From: Actinopolymorpha singaporensis
GTDB lineage: Bacteria; Actinomycetota; Actinomycetes; Propionibacteriales; Actinopolymorphaceae
Assembly: GCF_900104745.1 (NCBI RefSeq)
Contig: NZ_LT629732.1
Span: 3,149,981 to 3,213,980, forward strand
Direction: 5' to 3'
DNA length: 64,000 bases
Shown one piece after another: positions 7,881 to 16,938 of the stretch. Under the pieces are notes generated by a model. It was not told the DNA's origin and searched no databases. It saw only the letters and a program-made list of their open reading frames with translations. Position 1 is the stretch's first letter. Every line of letters begins with the position of its first letter. The translations under genes and the position numbers were made by a program.

Positions 7881-9299
7881 CAGGCTGGGCGGGATCGGTC
7901 CGCCGTCGCGGAGCGCATGGAAGAGGTTGAGCGCCCGCTGGCGGTCCCAGCGGACCGCGCTTCCGACCGGTGTGCTCACCGAGGTGCTGGAGACCGGCAC
8001 GGTGAGCGTCGTACCGCTGCCGGACGACAGCGACCGCATCGCCAGCCCGAACCGCGCCATGTCGACCACCGTCGTGCCCTCGCCGACGGTCAGCGCGTCG
8101 CCCGCGGACAGCCCGACCCGGGTGTAGCGGATCGGGTTGACGATCGTGCCGGGGCTCGCGGTCTTCTTCACCACCGCGGACAGGAACTGCCGCTGACGCT
8201 CCACCCGGCCGAGGTCGCCCTTCGGGTCGAAGTAGCGGGCACGGACGTAGCCCAGGGCGTTCTTGCCGTCGAGATTCTGGCAGCCGGCCGGCAGGTCGAT
8301 GTGCGCCTTCTCGTCCTTGATCGCCTTGGGCAGGCACATGTTGACGCCGCCGAGCCCCTCGACCACGCCGACGAAGCCACCGAAGCCGATCTCGACGTAG
8401 CTGTCCATCCGCAGGCCGGTGGCGTTCTCCACCGTCTCGGTGAGGAGCTTGGGGCCGCCGATGGAGAAGGCGGCGTTGATCTTGTTCCGGCCGTGTCCGG
8501 GGACCGGGACGTAGGAGTCGCGGGGCAGGGACACCAGCGTCGGCGAACCGGCGAGGCTCGGCACGTGCAGGATCATGATCGTGTCCGTGCGCTGACCGGC
8601 CGCGCGCCCGGTGCCCAGGGCGTTGCGCTGCTCGGCGGTGAGGCCCTGCCTGCTGTCGGAGCCGACCAGCAGGAAGTTGGTGCCCGAGCCGTTCGCGGGG
8701 CGTTCGGCGGCCGGTTCGTACGGCACCTTGGTGACCCGGCTCCAGGCGACGACGGGTACGCCGATCAGGATGATCAGCCAGGCGACGAGCAGGAAGAGGA
8801 GAACCCGCCGCAGCCGGATCCCGGACCTTCGGCGAGGTCGCCGGGGCTCGGGCAGCAGCCGGCCACCCGGGCCCCTGGCCGGTGGGGCGGCGCGGCCGCC
8901 ACCGCGGGGACGACCGGACTGCTCCCGCGGGGTCGACCGGCCGCGGTCGTCGCGGGGATCGGAGTACTCGTCCCGATGGTCGTTGCCGTAGCCGTAGTCG
9001 TTGGAGTACTGGTCGCGACCTTCGCCGGCGTGTCCGGCGTACTCACCGCGGCCACCGCCGCGCTGTGAACCCGGCGGGGGACCCGGGGGGTACTGTCCCC
9101 GCTCGCGGTCAGGCCGGGAACGGGTGGGCATCGCCCTGGTGGCCTCCTCCGGCGGCGCCTCGCCCCGGCGGGCTCGGGAGCGGTTCTCGCGCGCGGATCG
9201 CTCCCGGCCGGCTCCGTCGTAGAGCCAGCCGTACTGTGCGGAATCGCGACCTGCGTCGTCGGGCTGACGCGGTCGTTGCGGGCGGCCGGCGTTCGGCAT
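7866..9299 (-). CDS. LytR-CpsA-Psr (LCP) family phosphotransferase
   Basis: A 477-residue LCP protein. LCP enzymes transfer undecaprenyl-linked glycopolymers such as teichoic acids or arabinogalactan to peptidoglycan on the outer face of the membrane. An unusually long, charged, low-complexity cytoplasmic tail (1-160, rich in Arg, Gly, Asp, Pro) precedes one membrane segment (166-186) and the LCP domain from about 207. Characteristic residues are GSDSR (213-217), TDTIM, LVSLPRDSYV, KINAAFSIGG and YVRARYFDPKGDLGRVERQ. The C terminus ends in a 14-bp tandem repeat. The minus-strand TACGGT hexamer six bases upstream of the ATG suggests a leaderless transcript. It is divergent from a second LCP gene. 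Confidence 0.9.
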   Translation of the reverse strand: MPNAGRPQRPRQPDDAGRDSAQYGWLYDGAGRERSARENRSRARRGEAPPEEATRAMPTRSRPDRERGQYPPGPPPGSQRGGGRGEYAGHAGEGRDQYSNDYGYGNDHRDEYSDPRDDRGRSTPREQSGRPRGGGRAAPPARGPGGRLLPEPRRPRRRSGIRLRRVLLFLLVAWLIILIGVPVVAWSRVTKVPYEPAAERPANGSGTNFLLVGSDSRQGLTAEQRNALGTGRAAGQRTDTIMILHVPSLAGSPTLVSLPRDSYVPVPGHGRNKINAAFSIGGPKLLTETVENATGLRMDSYVEIGFGGFVGVVEGLGGVNMCLPKAIKDEKAHIDLPAGCQNLDGKNALGYVRARYFDPKGDLGRVERQRQFLSAVVKKTASPGTIVNPIRYTRVGLSAGDALTVGEGTTVVDMARFGLAMRSLSSGSGTTLTVPVSSTSVSTPVGSAVRWDRQRALNLFHALRDGGPIPPSLIPHD

Positions 9300-9305
9300 G
9301 GAGGC

Positions 9306-9311
9306 ACCGTA
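9306..9311 (-). promoter_or_regulatory. -10 hexamer TACGGT of LCP gene, leaderless spacing
   Basis: On the minus strand TACGGT is followed by six bases and then the ATG at 9299. This spacing would place transcription initiation on or next to the start codon. No good -35 box is visible. Confidence 0.5.
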
Positions 9312-9404
9312 CCCGTTCGGCCTGGATCCGGCACATCCGGTCAGATGACGTCCGGCTCGGCGTGGCGATGATGATCACGTCACCCGATGTGTTGGTATGC
9401 CGCC

Positions 9405-11156
9405 ATGACGGGGTGGGACCAGCGGCATGGGCCGCGCTCGGGGGATGTCCGCGGCCGGCCGAGCGCCGGGCGGCGTCCTCGTCCCTCCCGCACCCCCGCG
9501 TTCTCCCGCGACACCGCCTCGTCCCGCGACACCGCCTCGTCCGGCCGGTTGCGGCCGACGGTGACGCAAAGGTCGCCCGGAGGTGGTGCCGGCGGCCGCG
9601 ACGACCCTCGCCGGAACGACCGTCGCCGGGACGACCTGCGGCGCGGTGCCCCACGGCGAGACCCCGAGAGCGGCCGGTGGTGCCGGCGGGCGGTCTGCCT
9701 GCTGATGATGACGCTGGTGGCGCCCGGCTCGGCGCAGTTGGTGGCGGGCAACCGTGCGGTGGGGAAGGTCGCGCTGCGGGTGGCGGTGGCCATACTCTCC
9801 GTCGCCGTACTGCTGGGACTGGTGGGACTGGTCTCCCTGCGCACCCTGGTGTCCCTGATCTCCAACCCCGACGTGCTCCGCTTCGGCCAGATCGTGCTGG
9901 TCCTCGTGGCCGTGGGCTGGCTGGCGCTGTTCGTGGACGCCTGGCGGCTCGGGCGCCCGCTCCGGATGCCGCAGAAGCTGCGGCTGACCTCGACCGTCAC
10001 CATGGTGGCCGCGTCCGTACTCGCGGTGAGCCTGGTGCTCACCTCGGCCCACTACGTCGGGGTGGCCCGCACCTCCATCTCCCGGATCTTCGCGGGCACC
10101 ACCGCGACCGACCCGACCGCCGGGCGGTACAACCTGCTGCTGCTCGGGGCCGACGCCGGCAAGGACCGGGTGGGCCTGCGCCCGGACAGCATCACGCTGG
10201 TGTCCATCGACGAGCGGACCGGCCGGGCCGCGATGTTCAGCTTTCCCCGCAACCTCCAGCGGGTGCCGTTCCCACCCGGCACGGTGATGCACAAGCAGTT
10301 CCCGAACGGCTTCGACTGCGGTGACGAGTGCCTGCTGAACGCCGTCTACACCTGGGCAACCGACCACAAGCAGCTGTTCCCCGGCGACTCGAACCCCGGC
10401 ATCACCGCCACCGAGGACGCGATCCGGCAGTTGACCGGACTGCGGGTCAACTACTACGCACTGATCGACATGGGGGGCTTCGAGCAGCTGGTCGACGCGG
10501 TCGGTGGCGTACGGGTGAACGTCAGGGCCGACGTGCCGATCACCGGCCGGGACGGTGCACTGCGCGGCGTCATCAAGGCAGGCGACCAGCGACTGGATGG
10601 TTACCACGCGTTGTGGTACTCCCGGTCGCGGGCGACCACCAGCGACTACGACCGGATGGCCCGGCAGCGCTGTGTGATGGCCGCCATGTTGCACCAGCTG
10701 GACCCGTCCACCGTGCTGCTGAAGTTCCAGAAGATCGCCGAGGCCGGGGAGCAGATCGTCTCCACCGACATCCCCGCCAGCGAGCTGGACACCATGGTCG
10801 ACCTCGCGCTGAAGGCGAAGAGGCAGAAGATCGTCTCGGTGCAGTTCGTGCCACCGCTGATCAAGACGGCGCGGCCGGACTTCTCGGTGATCAGGGAGAA
10901 CGTGAGCGCCGCGATCGAGGCGTCCAGGGCAGCGGCCGGCCCCACTCCCACGGCGAAGTCCGCGGGGAAGCCCGGATCTGGCGCGGACCAGGGATCGGGT
11001 TCGGACGCCGGCGGTACGTCGGAGTCCGGCGGAAGCGGCGGCGGTACCAGCGGACGCGGTGGCGGCGGACGCGGTGGCGGCAGCGGCAGCGGCGGATCGG
11101 CAGACAACGGGACGCCGGCCGTGCACGAGCTCGGCGAGGTCTGCTCCGCGGGCTGA
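9405..11156 (+). CDS. LCP family phosphotransferase with four-segment membrane anchor
   Basis: A second LCP protein, 583 residues, with a different membrane part. After an Arg-rich cytoplasmic tail of about 95 residues come four hydrophobic segments, beginning at VCLLMMTLVAPG, VALRVAVAILSV, IVLVLVAVGWLAL and VTMVAASVLAVS. The LCP domain follows, with LLLLGADAGKDR, RPDSITLVSID, FSFPRNL, LLNAVYTW and WYSRSRATTSDYDRMARQR. The C-terminal 80 residues are a Gly/Ser-rich tail. The domain should act outside the membrane on a lipid-linked polymer, as for the divergent LCP neighbour. The start at ATG 9405 is chosen over 9387 because it matches the family length; neither has a strong ribosome site. Confidence 0.88.
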   Translation: MTGWDQRHGPRSGDVRGRPSAGRRPRPSRTPAFSRDTASSRDTASSGRLRPTVTQRSPGGGAGGRDDPRRNDRRRDDLRRGAPRRDPESGRWCRRAVCLLMMTLVAPGSAQLVAGNRAVGKVALRVAVAILSVAVLLGLVGLVSLRTLVSLISNPDVLRFGQIVLVLVAVGWLALFVDAWRLGRPLRMPQKLRLTSTVTMVAASVLAVSLVLTSAHYVGVARTSISRIFAGTTATDPTAGRYNLLLLGADAGKDRVGLRPDSITLVSIDERTGRAAMFSFPRNLQRVPFPPGTVMHKQFPNGFDCGDECLLNAVYTWATDHKQLFPGDSNPGITATEDAIRQLTGLRVNYYALIDMGGFEQLVDAVGGVRVNVRADVPITGRDGALRGVIKAGDQRLDGYHALWYSRSRATTSDYDRMARQRCVMAAMLHQLDPSTVLLKFQKIAEAGEQIVSTDIPASELDTMVDLALKAKRQKIVSVQFVPPLIKTARPDFSVIRENVSAAIEASRAAAGPTPTAKSAGKPGSGADQGSGSDAGGTSESGGSGGGTSGRGGGGRGGGSGSGGSADNGTPAVHELGEVCSAG

Positions 11157-11332
11157 GCGCGGCGCGACCAAGGGGAGCGGGCAGGGGCGAGGTGGCGCCC
11201 CCGCCCCAGGACGGCCGTGGAACGACGGCTCGGTAAGTTGGTCCCCCGCCAGTCCGGCCCGGCGGCTTCGGCTGGACCGGCCGCCTCCCCCGCCCCTCGC
11301 CGTCTCCACCGTCTTCGTTCGAAAGGGCCGCC

Positions 11333-12379
11333 GTGACGGGAACACCCCAGCCCGTAACCGCCGACACCGACTGGCCGGGCGTCTCGGTGGTGATGCCGGT
11401 CCGCAACGAGGAGCGCCATCTGCGGACCTCCGTCGGACAGGTCCTGGCCCAGGACTACCCCGGCCGGCTGGAACTGGTGATCGCCGTCGCCCCGTCCCGT
11501 GACCGTACGCAGCAGATCGCCGAGGAGATCGTCGCCGCCGACCCCCGCGTCCGATTGGTGCAGAACCCCGTAGGCATCGCGCCGACCGGGCTGAACGCCG
11601 CGATCGGGCAGGCGCGGTACGAGGTCGTCGTACGCGTCGACGGACACGGCATCCTGTCGCCGGGCTACATCCGGCGTGCGGTCGAACTCCTCGCCGAGAC
11701 CGGGGCGGACAACGTGGGCGGGGTGATGGCGGCCGAGGGCGAGCCCGGCTTCGAGGAGGCGGCCGCCAAGGCGTACGTCAGCCCGATCGGGCTCGGTGGC
11801 GCCCGCTTCCACGTCGGCGGCGAGGCCGGACCGGTCGACTCGGTTTACCTCGGTGTCTTCCGCCGGGAGACCCTCGAGCGGCTGGGCGGGTTCGACGACA
11901 CGTTCGTCCGGGCGCAGGACTGGGAGCTCAACCACCGGATCCGCCAGGCGGGCGGAACGGTGTGGTTCAGCCCCGAGCTCCGGGTGACCTACCACCCTCG
12001 GTCAAGGCTGTCCGACCTGGTGCGGCAGTTCTACCTCACCGGCAAGTGGCGCCGCGCGATCGGCCGTACCCACCCCGGCACGTTCAACTACCGCTACCTC
12101 GCCCCGCCGCTGGCCGTCCTCGGTTGTGCGCTGGGACTCGTGGCCGGGCTGGTCGGCCTGCTCGCCGGCCTGCCGTGGCTGCTGCTCGGCTTCGTACTCC
12201 CCGCCGGCTACCTGCTCCTGGTGCTCGCCGCCTCCCTGGTGGAGGGGCGGGGGATGTCCCTGCGCGGCCGGCTGTGGCTGCCCGTGGTGGTGGCCACCAT
12301 GCACCTGACGTGGGGGACCGGTTTCCTCGTGAGCCCGCGCTCGCTGGGCCGGCGTACGCCCGAGCCCGCGAGGACCTGA
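11333..12379 (+). CDS. Family 2 glycosyltransferase, ExoA-like, membrane-attached
   Basis: A 348-residue GT2 enzyme resembling succinoglycan-type ExoA. The GT-A domain shows VVMPVRNEERHL near 20, RVDGHG with the metal-binding Asp at 103, the acceptor region GGFDDTFVRAQDWELNHRI (185-203), then three C-terminal hydrophobic segments (about 258-280, 282-302 and 315-333). It should transfer a sugar from a nucleotide donor to a lipid-linked acceptor at the inner membrane face. The GTG at 11333 follows GAAAGGGCC. It lies 176 bases downstream of the LCP gene and converges with the ABC exporter genes, suggesting participation in the same polymer pathway. Confidence 0.82.
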   Translation: MTGTPQPVTADTDWPGVSVVMPVRNEERHLRTSVGQVLAQDYPGRLELVIAVAPSRDRTQQIAEEIVAADPRVRLVQNPVGIAPTGLNAAIGQARYEVVVRVDGHGILSPGYIRRAVELLAETGADNVGGVMAAEGEPGFEEAAAKAYVSPIGLGGARFHVGGEAGPVDSVYLGVFRRETLERLGGFDDTFVRAQDWELNHRIRQAGGTVWFSPELRVTYHPRSRLSDLVRQFYLTGKWRRAIGRTHPGTFNYRYLAPPLAVLGCALGLVAGLVGLLAGLPWLLLGFVLPAGYLLLVLAASLVEGRGMSLRGRLWLPVVVATMHLTWGTGFLVSPRSLGRRTPEPART

Positions 12380-12432
12380 GGCGTTCCGAGGATCGGGGAG
12401 GGCCCGGGGAGTTGCGGGCTCGGACCCCCGGG

Positions 12433-13254
12433 TCAGTGGCTGGTGGCCGAGCTGTAGGCCTTGACGACCGACTCCGCGTCGCCGTCCATCTTGATCTGGC
12501 CCTTGTCCAGCCAGATCACCCGGCTGCAGGTCTCGGTCACGACGTCCAGGCTGTGGCTGACCAGGAACACCGAGCCGGCCTCGTCGCGCAGCTCGCGGAT
12601 GCGTTGCTCGCTGCGCTTGCGGAACTCCGCGTCACCGGTGGCCAGCGCTTCGTCGATCATCAGCACGTCGTGGCTCTTCACCGCCGCGATCGCGAACCGG
12701 AGCCGCTGCTGCATGCCCGAGGAGTAGGTCTGCATGGGCAGGTCGATGAAGTCGCCGATGCCGGCGAACTCCACGATGTCGTCGTAGCGTTCTCTCGCCT
12801 GCTCGGGTGTGAGGCCCATGGCCAGGCAACCGAGGATGACGTTGCGTTCACCGCTCAGACCGGTCATCAGGGCGGCATTGACGCCGAGCAGGGTGGGCTG
12901 CCCGTCGGTGAACACCGCGCCCTGGGTGGGCGGCAGCAGGCCCGCGATGGCGCGGAGCAGGGTGCTCTTGCCGGACCCGTTGCGTCCGATCAGCCCGACG
13001 GACTCACCGCGGCGTACGGTGAACGTCACCCCGCGGATGGCCTTCACCTCGCGCAGGGCCGGAGAGTTCTGCCGCTTGAGGATCCGCTTGAACGCCGCGG
13101 GTGCGTTGCCCTTGCCCGCGGTCGCGCCGTAGACGCGGTAGGTGATGTGCAGGTCGTCCACGATCACGGTCGGCGGGGTGTCCCGCGAGGGGGGCTCGGG
13201 GCGCACGGCCCGGCCGTGAGCGTCGGTCAGGTCGCCGGTCAGATGCTCAGCCAC
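12433..13254 (-). CDS. ABC transporter ATP-binding protein, polysaccharide/teichoic-acid exporter (Wzt/TagH-type)
   Basis: A 273-residue ATPase of the polymer-export subfamily. Walker A is GRNGSGKST (90-98), the signature SSGMQQ begins at 178, and Walker B is VLMIDEA with Asp201/Glu202; the H-loop lies in SHSLDV. There is no long C-terminal carbohydrate-binding domain of the E. coli O9a Wzt kind, so the protein resembles TagH/KpsT. It overlaps the permease gene by eight bases and is the last gene of the minus-strand polyol-phosphate operon. The cargo is expected to be a lipid-linked glycopolymer made by the upstream enzymes. Confidence 0.9.
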   Translation of the reverse strand: MAEHLTGDLTDAHGRAVRPEPPSRDTPPTVIVDDLHITYRVYGATAGKGNAPAAFKRILKRQNSPALREVKAIRGVTFTVRRGESVGLIGRNGSGKSTLLRAIAGLLPPTQGAVFTDGQPTLLGVNAALMTGLSGERNVILGCLAMGLTPEQARERYDDIVEFAGIGDFIDLPMQTYSSGMQQRLRFAIAAVKSHDVLMIDEALATGDAEFRKRSEQRIRELRDEAGSVFLVSHSLDVVTETCSRVIWLDKGQIKMDGDAESVVKAYSSATSH

Positions 13255-14113
13255 GGCCGTACTTCTCCTCGGCTCCCCAGAAGTACCAGAACCCGACCAC
13301 GAACCCGACGATCGCCCAGGCGACGGCGAGCTGCCAGGCGTGGTGCGGTGCGTCGTGGCGTTCGATGAACGCGTCCCGGACCAGCTCGATGTAGACCGAG
13401 GCCGGGTTGGCCATCATGATCTCTCTCATCGTGGGGTTGTGTACTCGCTGCGGGATCAGGAAGAACACGCCGGAGAAGTAGAGCCAGACGCGGGTGATGA
13501 ACGGCAGCAGCTGGCTGATGTCCGGGACCGTGGCGCCGATCCGGGCCATGGTCAGGCTCAGCCCGATGTTGAACATCGTCTGCAGCGCCAGCGCGGGGAC
13601 AACCAGCAGCCACGACCAGGTGAGTGGCTCGCCGGTAGCCAGCACGATCAGGCAGAGCACGACCATCGACACCAGCATCTGCTGCAGCTCGACGATCGTG
13701 GAGGAGAACGGCAGCGTCGCCCGCGGGAAGTGCAGCGCCCTGATCATGGCGAGGTTTCCGGAGATCGCGCGGGCCCCGGAGGTGACCGAACGCGTGCAGA
13801 ACGACATCACGAAGACGCCGGTGACCAGGAACGCGGTGAAGTTGTCGATGTTGTGCTTGGTGTTGAACAGCACGCCGAAGATCAGGTAGTAGACCGCGGC
13901 GTTCATAAGCGGCGTGAGGACCTGCCAGAGCTGGCCGAGGCGGGCTCCGGAGTACATCGTCACGGTCCGCGAGGTCGCGAACGCGGTGATGAAGTGCCGT
14001 CGCTGCCACAGCTGCCGGACGTAGTCACCCAGCGGCGGACGAGCCGAACTGGGCGCCAGGCCGTACTGCGCGGCGAGTTCGGCCGGTGAGGCGGAGGTCG
14101 TGGTGGTGGTCAC
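13247..14113 (-). CDS. ABC transporter permease, polysaccharide exporter (Wzm/TagG-type)
   Basis: A 288-residue ABC-2 type integral membrane protein. Six hydrophobic segments are visible after a cytoplasmic N terminus ending in YVRQLWQRRHFI, which has the amphipathic interface-helix character typical of Wzm/TagG. It includes AVYYLIFGVLF, FLVTGVFVMSF and FSGVFFLIPQ. Together with the ATPase encoded by the overlapping gene it should flip and export a lipid-linked polymer. The GTG start at 14113 lies 79 bases after the GT2 gene. Confidence 0.9.
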   Translation of the reverse strand: MTTTTTSASPAELAAQYGLAPSSARPPLGDYVRQLWQRRHFITAFATSRTVTMYSGARLGQLWQVLTPLMNAAVYYLIFGVLFNTKHNIDNFTAFLVTGVFVMSFCTRSVTSGARAISGNLAMIRALHFPRATLPFSSTIVELQQMLVSMVVLCLIVLATGEPLTWSWLLVVPALALQTMFNIGLSLTMARIGATVPDISQLLPFITRVWLYFSGVFFLIPQRVHNPTMREIMMANPASVYIELVRDAFIERHDAPHHAWQLAVAWAIVGFVVGFWYFWGAEEKYGRG

Positions 14114-14192
14114 CGATGCCTCCCGGAATGCACCGAACGCATGCCGTCGAGATTACGACATGCCGGGCGGTCGGCCGGGTTCTCCCAGATCG

Positions 14193-15074
14193 TCATACCA
14201 GTGGAGGCCTTCCCAGGCGGGTCATGCGCCACACGGTGCGCCAGGCGATCGGTTTGCGCCTGCCGCACGGGGTGCGGAGGCCTTCCAGCAAGCCGGTCGA
14301 CCAGGCGCTCAGCCCCGAGAGCGTACGCGTACGAGCCAGGGTCAGTGCCACCCAGGTGGCCAGATAGGCGACCGCGACCGGTTTGGGGAGGTTGCGTTTG
14401 GCCAGCCAGACGCGGTTGCGGGCGTTGAGCCGGAAGTACGTCTGGTGCCGGGTCGGCGACGTCGCCGGGTGGCAGAGCACGGAGTCGGCGTCGTAGCGGA
14501 TCCGCCAGCCGGCGTCCAGGGCACGCCAGGCGAGGTCGGTCTCCTCGTGGGCGTAGAAGAACGCCGCCGGGAACGTTCCCACGTCGTCGAAGACCGCCTG
14601 CCGGATGGCCGCGGCGCCGCCCAGGAACGTCGTCACCTCCGACGACTCGCCCGGGTCGCCCACGCGCACCCGCGGCACGTGCCGGCGCTGGGTCACCCCG
14701 GACTCGGGGTCGACGATGCGGAACGACACGATGCCCAGCCGGGGGTCCGCGGCGAACAGTTCGCGCAGCCGCTCGGCCGTGGTCGGCCGGGGAAGCCACC
14801 CGTCGTCGTCGACGAACATCACGATGTCGGCGTTCGCCGCGGCCAGGCCGGCGTTGCGCCCGCCCGGAATGCCGGCGTTGGCCGGCAGGGTCACCACCTT
14901 GACACCGTCCGGCACTTCCGGGGCGGGCACTCCGTTGGCCACCACCACGATCTCGACCGGATCGCCGAGCTGGTCGGAGACGCTGCGGATCGCCCGGTGG
15001 AGCTCGGCCGGCCGGTCGCCCATGGTGAGGAAGACGGCGGCGATCCGCAGCGGCGCGTCCGGCGTACTGCTCAC
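14193..15074 (-). CDS. Family 2 glycosyltransferase
   Basis: A 293-residue soluble GT2 (rhamnosyltransferase-like) enzyme. The N-terminal strand IAAVFLTMGDRP is followed by NAGIPGGRNAGL, the metal-binding MFVDDDG (Asp89-91), GGAAAIRQAVF and the catalytic region YAHEETDLAWRALDAGW (174-190). The donor sugar is unknown. The GTG at 15074 overlaps the stop of the upstream phosphatidyltransferase gene (GTGA); the first internal Met would cut the first beta strand, so the GTG is the right start. It is the fifth gene of the polyol-phosphate operon and probably adds a sugar to the product of that pathway. Confidence 0.85.
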   Translation of the reverse strand: MSSTPDAPLRIAAVFLTMGDRPAELHRAIRSVSDQLGDPVEIVVVANGVPAPEVPDGVKVVTLPANAGIPGGRNAGLAAANADIVMFVDDDGWLPRPTTAERLRELFAADPRLGIVSFRIVDPESGVTQRRHVPRVRVGDPGESSEVTTFLGGAAAIRQAVFDDVGTFPAAFFYAHEETDLAWRALDAGWRIRYDADSVLCHPATSPTRHQTYFRLNARNRVWLAKRNLPKPVAVAYLATWVALTLARTRTLSGLSAWSTGLLEGLRTPCGRRKPIAWRTVWRMTRLGRPPLV

Positions 15075-15859
15075 GAGAGCCGCCGGGACACCAGGATGCT
15101 CACCAGGTGCAGCACGACCTGGATGCCCGCGATCACCGCGACCGCGACCGTCAGCACGTGGGTGGCGAGGAGGTTGCCCAGCAGGGCGTCGGCGATCGCG
15201 GCCACCACGATCACCAGGGACAGCTCGATGGCCAGGATGAGCCGGTAGAACTTCAGGACGAGGGCCACCCGCCGGGCCTTGGCCAGCGCCGACCCGCGCG
15301 GCTCCACCGCGTCCTCGGTCACCGCCTCCTTGCCGCTGCGGGCACGGGCGATGTCGACCAGGTCGGTCTCGGCCTTGATCAGGACCGCTCCGAGGGCGGC
15401 GGCCAGGCCGAGGACGGCGTACCCGGTCGGGTGCACCTGCGCGGCCCGGAACCCCAGGCCGACGAGGACCGCCGCCTCGCACATGTAGTGGCCCACCCGG
15501 TCGAGGTAGACGCCGGTGATGCTGGTCCGCCCGGTGTAGCGGGCGACCTCGCCGTCGCTGCAGTCGAGCAGGAGGTAGAGCTGGACCAGCAGGGCGGCGA
15601 GGATCGCGCCCGGCAGGCCGGGGATCAGCAGCGCGAAGCCGGCCGCGACACCGGCCACGATCATCAGGCCGGTGAGCTGGTTGGGGGACAGGCCGGTGGC
15701 GAGGAACCCGCGGGTGGCGTACAGCGAGATCCGGCGCATGTAGAGCCGGCCCGCCCAGTGCTCGCCGCTGCGGCGTTCGAGCAGGCCCGGCGGTTGCGCC
15801 TTGGCGCGCAGCTCAGCGATCGTCGGCAGGTCGGTCATGAGTACGTCCGCTCTCCTCAC
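15071..15859 (-). CDS. CDP-alcohol phosphatidyltransferase with altered fourth catalytic Asp
   Basis: A 262-residue membrane enzyme of the CDP-alcohol phosphatidyltransferase family, which displaces CMP from a CDP-alcohol with another alcohol. The signature DCSDGEVAR (99-107) is followed by G116 and Asp120, but the position of the fourth Asp, normally the catalytic base, is His124 (LDRVGH). The sister enzyme at 17789 keeps all four. Several hydrophobic segments follow. The start may be the GTG at 15859, overlapping the upstream stop, or the ATG at 15838. It lies between a glycerol-1-phosphate dehydrogenase-like gene and a GT2 gene, so a phosphoglycerol or phosphopolyol acceptor is more likely than an ordinary phospholipid; that is inference. 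Confidence 0.82.
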   Translation of the reverse strand: MRRADVLMTDLPTIAELRAKAQPPGLLERRSGEHWAGRLYMRRISLYATRGFLATGLSPNQLTGLMIVAGVAAGFALLIPGLPGAILAALLVQLYLLLDCSDGEVARYTGRTSITGVYLDRVGHYMCEAAVLVGLGFRAAQVHPTGYAVLGLAAALGAVLIKAETDLVDIARARSGKEAVTEDAVEPRGSALAKARRVALVLKFYRLILAIELSLVIVVAAIADALLGNLLATHVLTVAVAVIAGIQVVLHLVSILVSRRLS

Positions 15860-16938
15860 CTTTCGCGGCTTTCACGCAGTTGCCGGGCGAACTCCCGCAC
15901 GGCGGCCGCCACCCCTGCCTGGTCGAGGTCGCGGTGTTCCAGGATGGTGAACCTACCCGGGCGGGTCTGCGGCGCCCGGGCCACGGCCGCGGTGAACTCC
16001 TCCCAGGTGAAGCCCAGCCCGGCCGGGTCGACGGGGAGTCCGTGCCGCACCAGGCACCGGGTGATCAGTTCGCCACGGGCCCGGCCGTCGGGATCGTCCC
16101 ACAGTGTGGACGCGAAGGCCGCGCCGACGCCGACCTGCTCACCGTGCGCGCCGGAGCGGGCCGGAAACAGCAGGTCGATGGCGTGGGAGATCTCGTGGCA
16201 GGCGCCGCTGCAGGGCCGGCTGGACCCCGCGACCACCATCGCGATGCCGGACAGCACCAGGCCCTCGGCGAGGACGCGGAGGAAGTCGTCGTCGGTCAGC
16301 GTCCCCGGGTGGTGCAGGACCGCCTCGGCGGCCGTGCGGGCCAGCGCCACCGCCAGCCCGTCCAGCGGCTCGCCGTGCACGTCGTGGGCGAGCTCCCAGT
16401 CGGCGATCGCGGACAGGTTGGAGGCCACCTCACCGATTCCGGCCCGGACCGAGCGGGCCGGCGCCCGGCGTACGACGTCCAGGTCGACCACCACCGCCAA
16501 CGGCGCGGCGACCCCGTAGGAGCCGCGGCCGGCGTCGTTGTCCAGGATGCTGACCGGCGAGCCGATGCCGTCGTGGGCGAGGTTGGTGGCCACCGCGACC
16601 ATGGGCAGGCCGACCCGGGCCGCGGCGAACTTCGTGGCGTCCAGCACCTTTCCGCCGCCGATCCCGACGATCGCGTCGTACGACCCGCCGCGGACGCGGG
16701 AGGCGAGGTCCAGCGCGGCGTCGACGGTGCCGTCTGACACGGGGAAGAAGTCGGCTTCGGTGAGGTAGGGGCGTACCTGGGCGGCCAGCGCCTCACCCGA
16801 GCGCGGCCCGACGGCGATGGCCACCCGGCCGGATGCCGAGATGCGCTGGTCGGCGAGCAGGCCGGCGAGGTCGGCGATGGCGCCCCGGCGTACGTCGACG
16901 ACGACGGGTGTGGGGATCATGCGGGCGAGCAGTGGCAC
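15856..16938 (-). CDS. sn-Glycerol-1-phosphate dehydrogenase-like enzyme (AraM/EgsA family)
   Basis: A 360-residue member of the iron/zinc alcohol dehydrogenase superfamily, closest to glycerol-1-phosphate dehydrogenases, which reduce dihydroxyacetone phosphate to the archaeal-type sn-glycerol-1-phosphate. Supporting motifs are GIGGGKVLDATK (92-103), NLAHDGIGSP (119-128), the acidic metal-site residue Glu170 in GIGEVASN, CHEISHAID (247-255) and AHGEQVG with His265. In the operon it follows a sugar-type nucleotidyltransferase and precedes a CDP-alcohol transferase, so its product may be activated with CTP and built into a polymer. Reduction of another keto-phosphate is possible. The GTG start overlaps the upstream TAG by one base; the Met at position 7 is an alternative. 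Confidence 0.78.
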   Translation of the reverse strand: MPLLARMIPTPVVVDVRRGAIADLAGLLADQRISASGRVAIAVGPRSGEALAAQVRPYLTEADFFPVSDGTVDAALDLASRVRGGSYDAIVGIGGGKVLDATKFAAARVGLPMVAVATNLAHDGIGSPVSILDNDAGRGSYGVAAPLAVVVDLDVVRRAPARSVRAGIGEVASNLSAIADWELAHDVHGEPLDGLAVALARTAAEAVLHHPGTLTDDDFLRVLAEGLVLSGIAMVVAGSSRPCSGACHEISHAIDLLFPARSGAHGEQVGVGAAFASTLWDDPDGRARGELITRCLVRHGLPVDPAGLGFTWEEFTAAVARAPQTRPGRFTILEHRDLDQAGVAAAVREFARQLRESRER

